This document shows positions 22,672 through 32,445 of a DNA stretch of 64,000 nt, one piece after another. Each line of letters begins with the position of its first letter. Positions within the stretch are counted from its first letter, which is position 1. The notes under the pieces are model-generated. The model did not search any database. It saw nothing but the letters and a program-made list of their open reading frames with translations, and was not told where the DNA came from. Position numbers and translations under genes: made by a program. The stretch comes from Kitasatospora sp. SUK 42 (GTDB lineage: Bacteria > Actinomycetota > Actinomycetes > Streptomycetales > Streptomycetaceae). The DNA lies in NCBI RefSeq assembly GCF_015776785.2, contig NZ_LFMD02000002.1:1116938-1180937 (forward strand). The letters are read 5' to 3'.

Positions 22672-24825
22672 TCAGGCGCCCAGCGAGCGCTTCACGAAGT
22701 CGACCTGGAGCAGCAGCAGGTTCTCCGCGACCTCCTCCTGCGGGGTCATGTGCGTGACGCCCGACAGCGGCAGCACGGTGTGCGGGCGGCCGGCCGCGAG
22801 CAGCGCCGAGGAGAGCCGCAGGGTGTGCGCGGCCACCACGTTGTCGTCCGCGAGGCCGTGGATGATCATCAGCGGGCGCTCCAGCCCGGCCGCGTACCCG
22901 TTCAGCGAGTTGGCCTCGTACACCTCGGGCCGCTCGCCCGGGTGGCCCAGGTAACGCTCGGTGTAGTGGGTGTCGTACAGCTCCCAGTCGGTCACCGGCG
23001 CCCCGGCCACCCCGGCGTGGAACACGTCCGGGCGGCGCAGCACCGCGAGCGCGGCCAGGTACCCGCCGTACGACCAGCCGCGGATCGCGACCCGGTCGAG
23101 GTCCAGCGGGAACTCCTCGGCGAGCGCCCGCAGCGCCTCCACCTGGTCGTCCAGGGTGGCCCCGGCGAAGTCGAAGGCGATCGACTTCTCCCAAGCCGGC
23201 CCGCGCCCGGGGGTGCCGCGCCCGTCGGCGACGACCACCGCGAAGCCCTGGTCGGCGAACCACTGCGAGTTGAGGTGCGGGTTGTGCGCCTGGACGACGC
23301 GCTGGCCGTGCGGGCCGCCGTACGGGTCCATCAGGACGGGCAGCAGGCCGTCGCGCTCGCGGTCGTAGCCGGTGGGCAGGAAGACGGCGGCCGGGATGCG
23401 GCGCTCGCCGGCGAAGCGGAACACCGGGCGGGCGGTGATGACCGGCGTCTCGGCGTACGAGGCGATGGTGGCGACGTCGTCGACCACCACGCCCTCCGAC
23501 AGGTCGCGGGCGACCTGGACGAGCGTGCCGGGCAGGTCGGGCTCGGCGGTGGCCCGGACGGTGATGCCGCCGGCGTGCACCGCGCTGGTGACGGAGGTGA
23601 ACGGCCGGCCGTTGGAGGACTCCCAGCCGAGCCGCTTGCCGTCGTGGCTGATCCGGCCGACGGCGATCCAGCCGGGCTCGGGGTCGGTCTCCTCGGCGCC
23701 GCCGGAGGCGGTGAAGAACACCTCCTCCTCGGTGACCGCGAGGACGGACCGCAGGTGCAGGTCCGCCCCGGTGACGGCCTGGTCGCCGACCACCAGCGCC
23801 CGGACTCCCCCCTCGTCCGAGATCCGCACCAGCTTCCCGTCCGGGGTCCAGGCCGGGACGCCCGGGAAGGCCTCCAGCCAGACCTCGTCGTGCTCCTCGA
23901 ACAGCACCTCGGTGGCGCCGGTGACCGTGTCCAGGCCGAGGATCCGCTGGGTGCGCTGGTCGCGGGACTGGACCAGCAGCAGCGGCACGCCTCCGCCGGA
24001 CCAGTGCACCCGGGCCAGGTAGGGGAAGGCCTCGCGGTCCCAGCTCACCTCGGTGCGCCCGCCGTGCAGGTCGAGCAGCCAGAGCCCGACCTCGGCGTTG
24101 GCGGTGCCGGCCGCCGGGTAGGCGACCTCGGCGGGCTCGCGCTCCGGGTTGGCCGGGTCGGCGATCCACCAGCGGCGCACCCGGCTGTCGTCGGCGCGCT
24201 CGACCAGCAGCCGGTCGCCGTCCGGAGACCACCAGAATCCGCGGTCGCGGTCCATCTCCTCCTGGGCGATGAACTCGGCCTGCCCCCAGGTGACGTTCGG
24301 GCCGTCAGGCTCGGCGAGCGCGTGGTCGCCGGCGCCGTCGGTGCGGGTCAGCCGCAGCTCGCCGGCGGTGTTGGCGTACGCGACGTGCCCGCCGTCCGGG
24401 GAGAGCCGCGGGTCCAACAGCGGGCCCCGGGCGGGCAGTTCGGCGGTGGAGCCGGTGGCCAGGTCGGCGGTGAACAGCCGGCCGGACAGCGCGAAGGCGG
24501 CCAGCTTCCCGGCCGTGTCCAGGGAGTAGCCGACGATGCCGGCCGAGCCCTCGCGGCTGCGCTCGCGGCGGGCCTTCTCGGCCGGCGAGAGGTCCTCCTC
24601 GCCGCCGCCGAGCAGCGCGGCCGGGTCGGCGGCGATCCGCTCCTCGCCGGTGGCGGTGTCGAGGGTCCAGAGCAGGTTGGCCCGGTCGCCGCCCGATCGG
24701 GAGCGGAGGAAGACGACCCGCGAGCCGTCCGGTGCGACGGAGAAGGAGCGGGGCGCGCCGACGGTGTAGCGCAGGGTCCGCGCGTACTGCCGGGGGAAGG
24801 TGTCCGCAGGGGTGTGGGAGGTCAT
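22672..24825 (-). CDS. Prolyl oligopeptidase family (S9) dipeptidyl-peptidase-like enzyme
   Basis: 717 residues. The N-terminal beta-propeller (DPPIV_N type, about 30-450) contains the WGQAEFIAQEEMDRDRGFWWSPDG segment, whose Glu-Glu pair anchors the substrate N-terminus in DPP4-like enzymes. The C-terminal alpha/beta-hydrolase holds the triad Ser585 in GWSYGG, Asp660/661 in HGLADDNV and His692 in GVTHMTP. No signal peptide is seen, so it is probably cytoplasmic and trims peptides. ATG start MTSHTP. It is transcribed alone and ends in a strong terminator. Confidence 0.94.
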   Translation of the reverse strand: MTSHTPADTFPRQYARTLRYTVGAPRSFSVAPDGSRVVFLRSRSGGDRANLLWTLDTATGEERIAADPAALLGGGEEDLSPAEKARRERSREGSAGIVGYSLDTAGKLAAFALSGRLFTADLATGSTAELPARGPLLDPRLSPDGGHVAYANTAGELRLTRTDGAGDHALAEPDGPNVTWGQAEFIAQEEMDRDRGFWWSPDGDRLLVERADDSRVRRWWIADPANPEREPAEVAYPAAGTANAEVGLWLLDLHGGRTEVSWDREAFPYLARVHWSGGGVPLLLVQSRDQRTQRILGLDTVTGATEVLFEEHDEVWLEAFPGVPAWTPDGKLVRISDEGGVRALVVGDQAVTGADLHLRSVLAVTEEEVFFTASGGAEETDPEPGWIAVGRISHDGKRLGWESSNGRPFTSVTSAVHAGGITVRATAEPDLPGTLVQVARDLSEGVVVDDVATIASYAETPVITARPVFRFAGERRIPAAVFLPTGYDRERDGLLPVLMDPYGGPHGQRVVQAHNPHLNSQWFADQGFAVVVADGRGTPGRGPAWEKSIAFDFAGATLDDQVEALRALAEEFPLDLDRVAIRGWSYGGYLAALAVLRRPDVFHAGVAGAPVTDWELYDTHYTERYLGHPGERPEVYEANSLNGYAAGLERPLMIIHGLADDNVVAAHTLRLSSALLAAGRPHTVLPLSGVTHMTPQEEVAENLLLLQVDFVKRSLGA

Positions 24826-25139
24826 GGCACCAGACCCTACGACGCCCTGGTCCCACCACCGGGTGACTGGTGATCACTCTTTCGGAGCATCGTCTTCAAG
24901 TACGCCCCAAAGAGGTCGAAACCCCCTCCGACCGGCCCATGCGCCCCGCCGGTGCCCCGATGCCCCGGAGCGCGCGGACTCACCGAGTGTAATGCGCCCC
25001 TCACCCATCGGGTATGACTTGTCGGGCGAGTGATCGTCGGACCCGTCCCGGCCCCCGGTCACCCGACCCCGATTCCCGTAACGGTCCCTCCGCCGCCCAC
25101 CCCCAGGGGGCGGCGCACCCGAGAAGGGGTACGAGCCGA
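24826..25139. promoter_or_regulatory. Divergent intergenic region, S9 peptidase / small membrane protein
   Basis: 314 nt without a convincing ORF. It contains the palindrome GTGATCAC (24869-24876) about 45 nt before the peptidase start, a possible operator, and a less GC-rich patch around 24995-25035 that probably holds the small membrane gene's promoter. No clear -35/-10 pair. Confidence 0.35.
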
Positions 25140-25334
25140 ATGGCCATGAACATCTCCGCCGCCGTGCTGATGCTGGTGATCGTGGTGGTGCTGATCCGCC
25201 GCTCCGGCCTCAAGCTGGCGCACGCCATCGTCTGCGCGCTGCTCGGCTTCTACCTGGCCTCCAGCTCGATCGCCCCGTCGATCAGCCAGGTCACCAGCAA
25301 CCTGGCCGGGATGATCAACGGCCTGAAGCTCTGA
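25140..25334 (+). CDS. Small membrane protein (64 aa), unknown function
   Basis: 64 residues. One strong membrane helix near the N-terminus (ISAAVLMLVIVVVLI) and a second amphipathic or hydrophobic segment (LAHAIVCALLGFYLASSSIA) are separated by a basic RRSGLKL loop. A Ser/Asn/Gln tail follows. This type is common in streptomycetes and functionally unknown. The ATG is preceded by GAGAAGGGG; a second ATG two codons on is possible. It lies 57 nt before mshB on the same strand. Confidence 0.75.
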   Translation: MAMNISAAVLMLVIVVVLIRRSGLKLAHAIVCALLGFYLASSSIAPSISQVTSNLAGMINGLKL

Positions 25335-25391
25335 CCCCACCGGACCACGGCGGTCGGCAGGGGCCTGAGGACAGGCCCTAGGCTTTCTCCC

Positions 25392-26300
25392 ATGACCCCG
25401 ACTACCGGCCGCCGGCTCCTCCTGGTGCACGCCCATCCCGACGACGAGTCGATCGGAAACGGCGCCACCATGGCCCGGTACGCCGCCGAGGGTGCCCGGG
25501 TGACGCTGGTGACCTGCACCCTCGGCGAGGGCGGCGAGGTGATCCCGCCGGAGCTGGCCGGCCTGACGGCCGATCGGGAGGACCGCCTCGGCGCGTACCG
25601 GATCGGCGAGCTGACCGCGGCCATGGGCGCGCTCGGCGTCACCGACTTCCGCTTCCTCGGCGGCCCGGGTCGCTACCGCGACTCCGGGATGATGGGCGTG
25701 CCCGACAACGACGCGCCCGGCTCCTTCTGGCGGGCCGACGTCGACGAGGCGGCCGGCCACCTGGTCGCGGTGATCCGCGAGGTGCGGCCGCAGGTGCTGG
25801 TCACGTACGACGAGAACGGCGGCTACGGGCACCCGGACCACATCCAGGCGCACCGGGTCGCGATGCGCGCGTACGAGCTGGCCGCCGACCCGGCGCACCG
25901 CCCGGAGCTGGGCGCGGCCTGGCGGATCGCCAAGGTGTACTGGAACCGGATGCCCCGCTCGGTGATCGAGGCCGGGCTCGCCGAGACCGCCGCCAAGGCG
26001 CCCTTCCCGGGTGTGGCGCAGCCCGCCGACGTGCCCGGGGTGGTGGCCGACGAGGTGGTCACCACCGCGCTGGACGGCGCCGCGTACACCGGGCGCAAGG
26101 CCGCCGCGATGGCCGCGCACGCCACCCAGATCACCGTGGACGGCGCCTTCTTCGCGCTCTCCAACGACCTCGGCCAGCCGCTGTTCGCCACCGAGTACTA
26201 CCAGCTGGTGCGCGGCCAGGCCGGGCCGGAGCGGCCCGAGCACGACCTGTTCGCGGGCCTGGACCACGACCCGACTCCGACCGAGGAGAGCGTCCGATGA
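25392..26300 (+). CDS. mshB: Mycothiol biosynthesis deacetylase MshB
   Basis: Zinc-dependent deacetylase of N-acetyl-glucosaminyl-inositol, the second chemical step of mycothiol synthesis. 302 residues with the LmbE/PIG-L zinc and catalytic motif AHPDDES (His15, Asp17, Asp18) and the second motif [10 protein letters not shown] (His147, His150). CTLGEGGEV and [15 protein letters not shown] are MshB-type substrate-loop sequences. ATG start. Its stop overlaps the next membrane gene by four bases. Confidence 0.95.
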   Translation: MTPTTGRRLLLVHAHPDDESIGNGATMARYAAEGARVTLVTCTLGEGGEVIPPELAGLTADREDRLGAYRIGELTAAMGALGVTDFRFLGGPGRYRDSGMMGVPDNDAPGSFWRADVDEAAGHLVAVIREVRPQVLVTYDENGGYGHPDHIQAHRVAMRAYELAADPAHRPELGAAWRIAKVYWNRMPRSVIEAGLAETAAKAPFPGVAQPADVPGVVADEVVTTALDGAAYTGRKAAAMAAHATQITVDGAFFALSNDLGQPLFATEYYQLVRGQAGPERPEHDLFAGLDHDPTPTEESVR

Positions 26301-26752
26301 CCGCGCCCGCCACCCCGCCTCGCCGCTCCTTCGCGGCGGCCGTCCTCGGCACCCGCGAGGAGCGGCTGGCCGAGGCCCAGCCCCCGCTCGCCGCCCGGAT
26401 CGCGGTGTACGTCCTGTTCTTCCTGCTGGGCGTCGCGGTGTCGGTCTGCGGATCCTTTGTGCAGGCCCTGTGGCCGCCGGTCGGAGTCCTGGTGGCGCTC
26501 GCCGCCACCGCCGCGACCTTCTACGCCGGCCTGCGGATCACCGGCACCCGGCTCGGGGCCGCGCTGCCCGCGGCCGGCTGGTTCCTGGCGATGCTGCTGA
26601 TGATGGTGCCCCGGCCGGAGGGCGACAACGTGCTGTGGGCCAACGCCACCTCGCTGGCCTGGCTGTTCACGGGCTCGGTGCTGGGCGTGATCTGCGCCAC
26701 GCTGCCGACCCGCACCAGCTGGTTCCCGGGAGTGCCCAACCCTCCCCGCTGA
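26297..26752 (+). CDS. DUF6113-like integral membrane protein
   Basis: 151 residues. A basic N-terminus is followed by four hydrophobic segments (about 33-50, 55-75, 85-105, 118-135), including [51 protein letters not shown], and a C-terminal [12 protein letters not shown]. It regularly follows mshB in streptomycetes; no function is known. The ATGA overlap with mshB shows translational coupling. Confidence 0.85.
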   Translation: MTAPATPPRRSFAAAVLGTREERLAEAQPPLAARIAVYVLFFLLGVAVSVCGSFVQALWPPVGVLVALAATAATFYAGLRITGTRLGAALPAAGWFLAMLLMMVPRPEGDNVLWANATSLAWLFTGSVLGVICATLPTRTSWFPGVPNPPR

Positions 26753-26991
26753 CCCCGGTGGACGACCGCGTACGGTAGCGCATACAACGCGCAGTCAGGA
26801 GTACTCCGCCGTACTCTCATACCGGAGGAACCGGACGTATCAGGATCTGTCCGAAGCCGTTCACCGCTCAGTTCTTCCCAGTATGGTGGTCCCGCAGTAC
26901 GTCGTACCCGACCGCCGTTTGCCCCAGGCCCGGCGACCACGAACCGCGGTCGCGCCGCACGGCCCGCCCGCGAACCCGGAGCAGAGCAGCA

Positions 26992-29454
26992 TTGAGCAGC
27001 CGCGAATCTGACAACGCCAACCCGACGCCCCGGCGCACGGGTCCGGACGCCTACCCGTCGGGCACGCCGCCCTACGGCACGCCGGGCCTCCCCGGCGGCG
27101 ACCGGGCCGCGGCCGGTGCCGACCACGGCGCCGGGTCGGTTGGCGAGGACGACGGGCCGAAGACCGAGACCACCCTGACCACCCGGGTGCGGATCAACAT
27201 CCCCGGCTCGCGCCCGATCCCGCCGGTCGTCGTCCGCAGCACCGTCAAGAACGAGGCTGTGAAGACCGAGGAGGGCCCGGGCGACCAGGCCCCGGCGACC
27301 GCCGCCGAGCCGGGCGCACCCCGGCACCGCTCCGCGCCCACCTCGCCGGTCATCGGTGTGATGGACGCCGACAGCCGCACGGCGACCCCGCCGAACCTGC
27401 CGCCGGAGTGGCAGATCCCGCCGATCCCGCCGGCGACCTCCGAGTCCGAGTCCACCGGTGCGTGGTTCCGGCCGCGGCAGAAGAAGGCCCAGTCCGCCGA
27501 GCCCGCCCCGGCCGCCGTGCCGGCCGGCGCCCAGAACGCGCCGGCGACCCAGAACGCGCCGGCGACCCCGGCCGCGCCGGGCACCGCCGCCGAGGCCCGC
27601 CCGCAGGCCGCCCCGAACGGCTCCCGCCCGGCTCCGGCCGCAGGCGCGGTCCGTACGAACGGCCGCCCGGTGCCCGCCCAGGGCCCGTCGCCCGTCGCGC
27701 CCGCTTCGCCGTTCGGCGGCGAGGCTCCGGCGGAGGAGCCCGGCGTGTACGAGGCCGCCGCCCCGTTCGCGCCGGCCGCCGCCCCGTTCGCGCCGGTCGC
27801 CGACCCCTTCGCCCCGGCCGGTCCCTTCGCCCCGGCGGACCCCTTCGCCCCGGCCGGCACGAACGGTTCGACCGCCCCGACCGGCCCGGACACCGGTGCG
27901 CGCGGCGGCCGCCGCCAGCCGAACGCGCCCCGGCGGAACGCGTCGCAGCCGAACCCGGCCCACCCGAACGGCCCCCAGCCGGGCGGCCTGCCGCAGGCCG
28001 CGCCCCAGGCCGGCCTCCAGGCCTTCGCCTCGGCCGGCCCGGCCGTCGTCGAGCCGAGCCCGGAGGACACCTCGGTCGACGGCTTCGAGCCGATCCGCGA
28101 GCACACCGCTCCGCCCACCGCCATACCCGGCCCGCCCCGGAACGGCGCCCCGCGCGAGGCCGACGGCCGTCCGCAGCCGGGCCTGTTCGCCTCGGCCCCG
28201 ACCGGCGCCGACCCCTTCGCCACCCAGCGTCCGGCCGCCCCCGGCCAGGACCCCTTCGCCGCCCCGGCGGCCCCCGGCGGGCTCTTCCCGGGCGCGCCGC
28301 AGCCCGCCCCCGGCGGCCCCCGGCAGCGCGGCCTCGACCCCGAGGCCACCGAGGTCACCCCGCTGCCGGCCCCGGCCCCCGAGGCCGCCGCACCCGCCCC
28401 GGGCGGCCCCGCCGCACAGCCCGCTCCGGCTCCAGCCCCGGCCCCGGCTCCCGCTCCCGCCAAGGCCGAGCCCGCCACCAAGGGCAAGGCCAAGAAGGGC
28501 GGCGGCGGCAAGAAGCTGGTCAAGCTCGGCGTCTACGCCGTCGGCGGCGTGCTCTTCCTCGGCGCCGCCGCCTACGGCACCGGCCTGATGCTCAACCAGT
28601 CGGACGTCCCCAAGGGCACCGTGGTGCTCGGCACCGCCATCGGTGGCAACAGCCGCGACCAGGCGATCCACTCGCTGGACGAGTCGGTCGGCAAGACCGG
28701 GCAGCAGCCGCTCAAGCTGAAGCTCGGCGAGCAGACGGTCGACCTCGACCCGACGGTGGCCGGGCTGAGCTTCGACACCACGGCCACCGTGGACGGCCTC
28801 GCCCAGCACGACTACAACCCGGTCGCCGTCATCAAGTCGCTCAAGGGCGGCAGCAAGGCGGTCGCGCCGGAGGTCCGGGTCGACCGGGCCAAGCTCAAGG
28901 CCGCGCTGGACTCCCTGGCGGGCGGCTCCGGCCAGAGCCTCCAGGAGGGCTCCGTCAAGTTCACCGAGGCCGGCGAGCCGGTCGTCGTCCCCGGCAAGGC
29001 CGGCCAGGCGGTGGACTCCAACGCCGCCCTGGACGTGGTCGAGCAGGCCTACCGCGACCGCGCCGACGGCAAGCCCGACCAGCCGATCGCCCTCGCCGTG
29101 ACGGCCGCCCAGCCGAAGGTCTCCACCCAGGCCCTCCAGGCCGCCGCCGACAGCCTCGGCAAGCAGATCGTCAACGGCAAGATCCACATCGTGGCCGGCA
29201 CCAAGACCTGGGACTTCGGCGGCAGGACCGCCGCCAGGGCGCTCACGCTCGTCCCGGACGCCTCCGGCAAGATCGTGCCCAAGTGGGACCTCGACGCGCT
29301 GAACACCCAGCTGGGCGGCGTGTTCGACAAGGTGAAGGTCAAGAAGAACGGCCAGACCGCCGCGATCACCCCGCAGGACGTCGCGGACGCCGTCACCTCG
29401 CTGTTCGACAAGACCGGCGACAGGGAGCGCACCTTCAAGTTCACCGTCGCCTGA
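26992..29454 (+). CDS. Large Pro/Ala-rich membrane protein with YoaR-like peptidoglycan-binding domains
   Basis: 820 residues from a TTG start (SSRESDNANPTPRR), preceded by GGAG. About 490 residues of low-complexity, probably disordered cytoplasmic sequence (PFAPA repeats, AP runs) are followed by a basic KGKAKKGGGGKK patch and one membrane helix (LGVYAVGGVLFLGAAAYGTGLML). A roughly 280-residue exterior part follows, with two PG_binding_4/YoaR-type repeats (GTAIGGNSRDQAIHSL...LKLGEQTVDLDPTVAGLSFD, and PGKAGQAVDSNAALDVVEQAY). No catalytic L,D-transpeptidase or VanW domain is seen. It probably links cell wall to cytoplasm. Gene stands alone and ends in a strong hairpin. Confidence 0.86.
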   Translation: MSSRESDNANPTPRRTGPDAYPSGTPPYGTPGLPGGDRAAAGADHGAGSVGEDDGPKTETTLTTRVRINIPGSRPIPPVVVRSTVKNEAVKTEEGPGDQAPATAAEPGAPRHRSAPTSPVIGVMDADSRTATPPNLPPEWQIPPIPPATSESESTGAWFRPRQKKAQSAEPAPAAVPAGAQNAPATQNAPATPAAPGTAAEARPQAAPNGSRPAPAAGAVRTNGRPVPAQGPSPVAPASPFGGEAPAEEPGVYEAAAPFAPAAAPFAPVADPFAPAGPFAPADPFAPAGTNGSTAPTGPDTGARGGRRQPNAPRRNASQPNPAHPNGPQPGGLPQAAPQAGLQAFASAGPAVVEPSPEDTSVDGFEPIREHTAPPTAIPGPPRNGAPREADGRPQPGLFASAPTGADPFATQRPAAPGQDPFAAPAAPGGLFPGAPQPAPGGPRQRGLDPEATEVTPLPAPAPEAAAPAPGGPAAQPAPAPAPAPAPAPAKAEPATKGKAKKGGGGKKLVKLGVYAVGGVLFLGAAAYGTGLMLNQSDVPKGTVVLGTAIGGNSRDQAIHSLDESVGKTGQQPLKLKLGEQTVDLDPTVAGLSFDTTATVDGLAQHDYNPVAVIKSLKGGSKAVAPEVRVDRAKLKAALDSLAGGSGQSLQEGSVKFTEAGEPVVVPGKAGQAVDSNAALDVVEQAYRDRADGKPDQPIALAVTAAQPKVSTQALQAAADSLGKQIVNGKIHIVAGTKTWDFGGRTAARALTLVPDASGKIVPKWDLDALNTQLGGVFDKVKVKKNGQTAAITPQDVADAVTSLFDKTGDRERTFKFTVA
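27754..27860 (+). repeat. PFAP(A/V) codon-level repeats within the Pro/Ala-rich protein
   Basis: Five near-repeats encoding PFAPA or PFAPV separated by one to three residues; CCCTTCGCCCCGG recurs. This is low-complexity coding DNA prone to length change. Similar DPFA units recur further on in the same gene. Confidence 0.75.
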
Positions 29455-29469
29455 CGGACCGGACACGAA

Positions 29470-29517
29470 CGAGGGGTGGGAGCGTCGACGCCGTCACGGC
29501 GGCGTTCCCACCCCTCG
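29470..29517 (+). terminator. Terminator hairpin
   Basis: CGAGGGGTGGGA (29470-29481) pairs perfectly with TCCCACCCCTCG (29506-29517). The 24-nt loop holds a smaller GCCG/CGGC stem. It begins 15 nt after the stop of the large PG-binding protein gene. Confidence 0.8.
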
Positions 29518-29586
29518 ACAACTCCCCTCCCGGTCAGCAGTATGTGACGCCACACCTTCCGTCACACCCACCCCGGGAGCACGCCC

Positions 29587-31308
29587 ATGGGCCGCCGCCT
29601 CCAGCACCACCGGACGGCGCTGCTCGCCGGTCTCACCGTTCTGACGCTCTCCCTCGCGCTCTGCTCCTGCTCCTCCGGGCAGGGCGGCGGCGCCGCCGCG
29701 GACGGCCTGCCGGGCTCCACCGAGGCCCCCAAGCTCACCTCCATCGACATCAACCCCCACGACCGGGCCCAGCTGCGCCAGGGCGGCACCCTGAACCTGG
29801 CGATCCCGCAGTTCTCCCACCAGTGGTCGCCGATCCACACCGACGGCAGCGAGTCCTCGACCGTGGCCGTCACCAAGCCGCTGCTGCCCACCTTCTTCCG
29901 CTCGGACGCGGCCGGCACCCAGACCGTCAACCCGGCCTACCTGCAGGAGGCGCACGCCGAGGTCCGGGACGGTCACCAGGTGGTCGTCTGGACGCTCAAC
30001 CCGAAGGCCCACTGGTCCGACGGCACCCCGATCACCTGGCGTGACATCGAGGCCAACTGGCGTGCCCTGAACGGGAAGGACCCGGCCTACCACCCGTCCA
30101 GCAGCACCGGCTTCGAGCTGGTCTCCTCGGTCGAGCGGGGCAAGGACGAGTTCCAGGCCGTGATGACCTTCGACCGGCCGTTCTCGGAGTGGCAGTCGAT
30201 GTTCAACAGCGCCGCCAACGCCCCGCTGCTGCCGGCGGGCCGGGTCGCCACCCCGGAGCTGTTCAACTCGGCCTACCTGGACGCGATCCCGGTCACCGCC
30301 GGCCCGTTCAAGGTCGAGCAGCTGGACCGCGCCGCGCAGACCGTCACCCTGGTCGCCGACCCGGCCTGGTGGGGCGACAAGCCGATGCTGGACCGGATCG
30401 TCTTCCACGTGATGCCGCCCGACGCGATGGGCACCGCCTTCGCCCAGGGCCGGATCGACCTCTTCAACAGCGGCCCGGACGTTGCCGGTTACCAGACCAT
30501 CAAGAACACCAAGGGCGCCGCGATCCGCCGGGCCGGCGGGCCGGACTTCCGCCAGTTCACCCTGAACGCCCGCACCCCGGCGCTCTCCGACGCGAACGTC
30601 AGACAGGCGGTGTTCCAGGCGATCAACCGGGACACCCTGATCCGCTCCGACCTCAACGGCCTGGACTGGCCCGCCGTCCCGCTCAACAACCACCTGCTGG
30701 TCGCCAACCAGAACGGCTACCGCGACAACTCCCTGGGCCTGTCCCGCTACGACCCCGCCGAGGCCGCCCGCAAGCTGGACGCGGCCGGCTGGAAGATGGA
30801 CGGCGACGTACGACGCAAGGACGGCCGGGAGCTCAACCTGCGGATGCTCATCCCGACCGGGGTCACCGTGGCCCAGAACGAGGCGGCCAGTGTGACCGCG
30901 ATGCTCAAGGACGTCGGCATCAAGGTCACCACGGTGACCGCCCCCGTCAACGAGTTCTTCGACAAGTACGTCAACCGCAACGACTTCGACATCGCCGCCT
31001 ACGCGCTGATCGGCACCCCGTTCCCGACCGCCGGCAACCGCGCCAACTTCGCCCAGAACGGCGGCACCAACCACGTCGGCGCGGGCAGCCCGGCGGTGGA
31101 CGCCGCGCTCGACCGGGCCGCCGCCGCGCCGGACGCCGCCACCGCCTCCGAGGCGATCAACCAGGCCGACGGCGAGCTCTGGAAGGTCGCCGGGGTGCTG
31201 CCGCTCTACCAGCGCCCGCAGCTGTTCGGCGCCCGCGCCGACCTCGCCAACATCGGCGCGCAGGGCCTGTCCGACATCGTCTGGGAGAACGTCGGCTTCA
31301 CCAGGTAG
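29587..31308 (+). CDS. Peptide-binding lipoprotein of ABC importer (SBP family 5), orphan
   Basis: 573 residues. Lipoprotein signal: basic GRRLQHHR, hydrophobic core TALLAGLTVLTLSLAL, lipobox LCSC. The mature part is a full family-5 binding protein (GGTLNLAIPQFSHQWSPIH, AHWSDGTPITWRDIEANW, NPAWWGDKP-like DPAWWGDKPMLDRIVF, FTLNARTPALSDANVRQAVFQAINRD, YRDNSLGLSRYDPAEAARKL), binding oligopeptides or similar. No permease is adjacent on its strand; it runs convergent to a complete importer operon only 9 nt away and might feed that complex. ATG start. Confidence 0.93.
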   Translation: MGRRLQHHRTALLAGLTVLTLSLALCSCSSGQGGGAAADGLPGSTEAPKLTSIDINPHDRAQLRQGGTLNLAIPQFSHQWSPIHTDGSESSTVAVTKPLLPTFFRSDAAGTQTVNPAYLQEAHAEVRDGHQVVVWTLNPKAHWSDGTPITWRDIEANWRALNGKDPAYHPSSSTGFELVSSVERGKDEFQAVMTFDRPFSEWQSMFNSAANAPLLPAGRVATPELFNSAYLDAIPVTAGPFKVEQLDRAAQTVTLVADPAWWGDKPMLDRIVFHVMPPDAMGTAFAQGRIDLFNSGPDVAGYQTIKNTKGAAIRRAGGPDFRQFTLNARTPALSDANVRQAVFQAINRDTLIRSDLNGLDWPAVPLNNHLLVANQNGYRDNSLGLSRYDPAEAARKLDAAGWKMDGDVRRKDGRELNLRMLIPTGVTVAQNEAASVTAMLKDVGIKVTTVTAPVNEFFDKYVNRNDFDIAAYALIGTPFPTAGNRANFAQNGGTNHVGAGSPAVDAALDRAAAAPDAATASEAINQADGELWKVAGVLPLYQRPQLFGARADLANIGAQGLSDIVWENVGFTR

Positions 31309-31317
31309 CGGGCCGCC

Positions 31318-32445
31318 TCAGGCGGTGCCCTCGCGCTCCGCCGCGCCCTGTCCGGTCTCGCGCTCCGCGGCGAAGTGACACGCCGACGCGTGGAACGCCG
31401 CCCCCCGCAGCCAGGAAGGCGAGGCCAGCAGCGGGACCTCCTCCGCGCAGCGGTCCCGCGCCTTCCAGCAGCGGGTGCGGAAGCGGCAGCCGGACGGCGG
31501 GTTGGCCGGCGAGGGCACGTCCCCGGTGAGCACGATCCGGTCCCTCGACTCGCGCGCCGCCGGGTCCGGCACCGGCACCGCGGAGAGCAGCGCCTGGGTG
31601 TACGGGTGGGTCGCGTGGTCGTAGATCTCCAGGTCGCTGCCGATCTCGACCAGCTTCCCGAGGTACATCACCCCGACCCGGTCCGAGATGTGCCGGACGA
31701 TGGAGAGGTCGTGGGCGATGAACATGTACGAGAGGTCGAACTCGCCCTGGAGCTGCTCCAGCAGGTTGATCACCTGCGCCTGCACCGACACGTCCAGCGC
31801 CGACACCGGCTCGTCGCAGATGATCACCTCCGGCTTGAGCGCCAGCCCCCGGGCGATCCCGATGCGCTGGCGCTGGCCGCCGGAGAACTGGTGCGGGTAC
31901 CGGTTGATGTACTCCGGGTTGAGCCCGACCACGTCCAGCAGGTCCTGGACGGCCCTGCGGCGGTCGCCCTTGGGCGCCACTTCGGGGTGGATCTCGAAGG
32001 GCTCGCCGATGATGTCGCCGACCGTCATGCGCGGGTTCAGCGAGGTGTACGGGTCCTGGAACACCATCTGGATGTTGCGCCGGACGGCCTTGAGCGCGCT
32101 GCCGGACAGCCGGGAGATCTCCTCCCCCTTGTACCGGACCGAGCCCCCGGTGGCCTGCTCCAGGTTCATCAGCACCTTGGCCAGCGTGGACTTCCCGCAG
32201 CCGGACTCCCCGACGATGCCGAGCGTCTCACCCTTCTCCAGTTGGAAGGAGACGCCGTCGACCGCCTTGACCGCGCCGACCTGCCTCCTGAACAGCACGC
32301 CCTCGGTGAGCGGGAAGTGCTTGACCAGGTCCCGGACTTCGAGGATCGGCTCGCCGCGCGGCACCTCCTGAGCGAAGGCGGCCTCCTGCGGCACCGCCGC
32401 GCCCAGTGCGGTGGCCCCGTTGGGGGTCGTTCCCTCAACGGTCAT
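31318..32445 (-). CDS. Oligopeptide ABC importer ATPase (OppF type), operon B
   Basis: 375 residues. Walker A GESGCGKST, Q-loop MVFQDPYTSLNPR, signature FSGGQRQRIGIARGL, Walker B VIICDEPVSALD and H-loop AHDLSIVRH. The C-terminal oligopeptide/dipeptide extension HPYTQALLSAVPVPDP...GCRFRTRCWKARDRC carries the cysteines that bind an iron-sulfur cluster in some Opp/Dpp ATPases. A 30-residue N-terminal extension is absent from its paralogue in operon A. The start overlaps the OppD-type gene by 11 nt. Last gene of the operon, ending 9 nt from a convergent lipoprotein gene. Confidence 0.95.
   Translation of the reverse strand: MTVEGTTPNGATALGAAVPQEAAFAQEVPRGEPILEVRDLVKHFPLTEGVLFRRQVGAVKAVDGVSFQLEKGETLGIVGESGCGKSTLAKVLMNLEQATGGSVRYKGEEISRLSGSALKAVRRNIQMVFQDPYTSLNPRMTVGDIIGEPFEIHPEVAPKGDRRRAVQDLLDVVGLNPEYINRYPHQFSGGQRQRIGIARGLALKPEVIICDEPVSALDVSVQAQVINLLEQLQGEFDLSYMFIAHDLSIVRHISDRVGVMYLGKLVEIGSDLEIYDHATHPYTQALLSAVPVPDPAARESRDRIVLTGDVPSPANPPSGCRFRTRCWKARDRCAEEVPLLASPSWLRGAAFHASACHFAAERETGQGAAEREGTA

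Noticed and set aside
27754..28460. Repetitive stretch that could suggest a CRISPR or minisatellite
   Set aside because: Repeats follow the reading frame (PFAPA, AP runs) and have no spacers; this is low-complexity coding sequence.
26521..29466. A 981-residue minus-strand frame opposite the Pro/Ala-rich protein
   Set aside because: Arg/Gly-rich nonsense composition; the plus strand has a membrane helix and YoaR-like domains.
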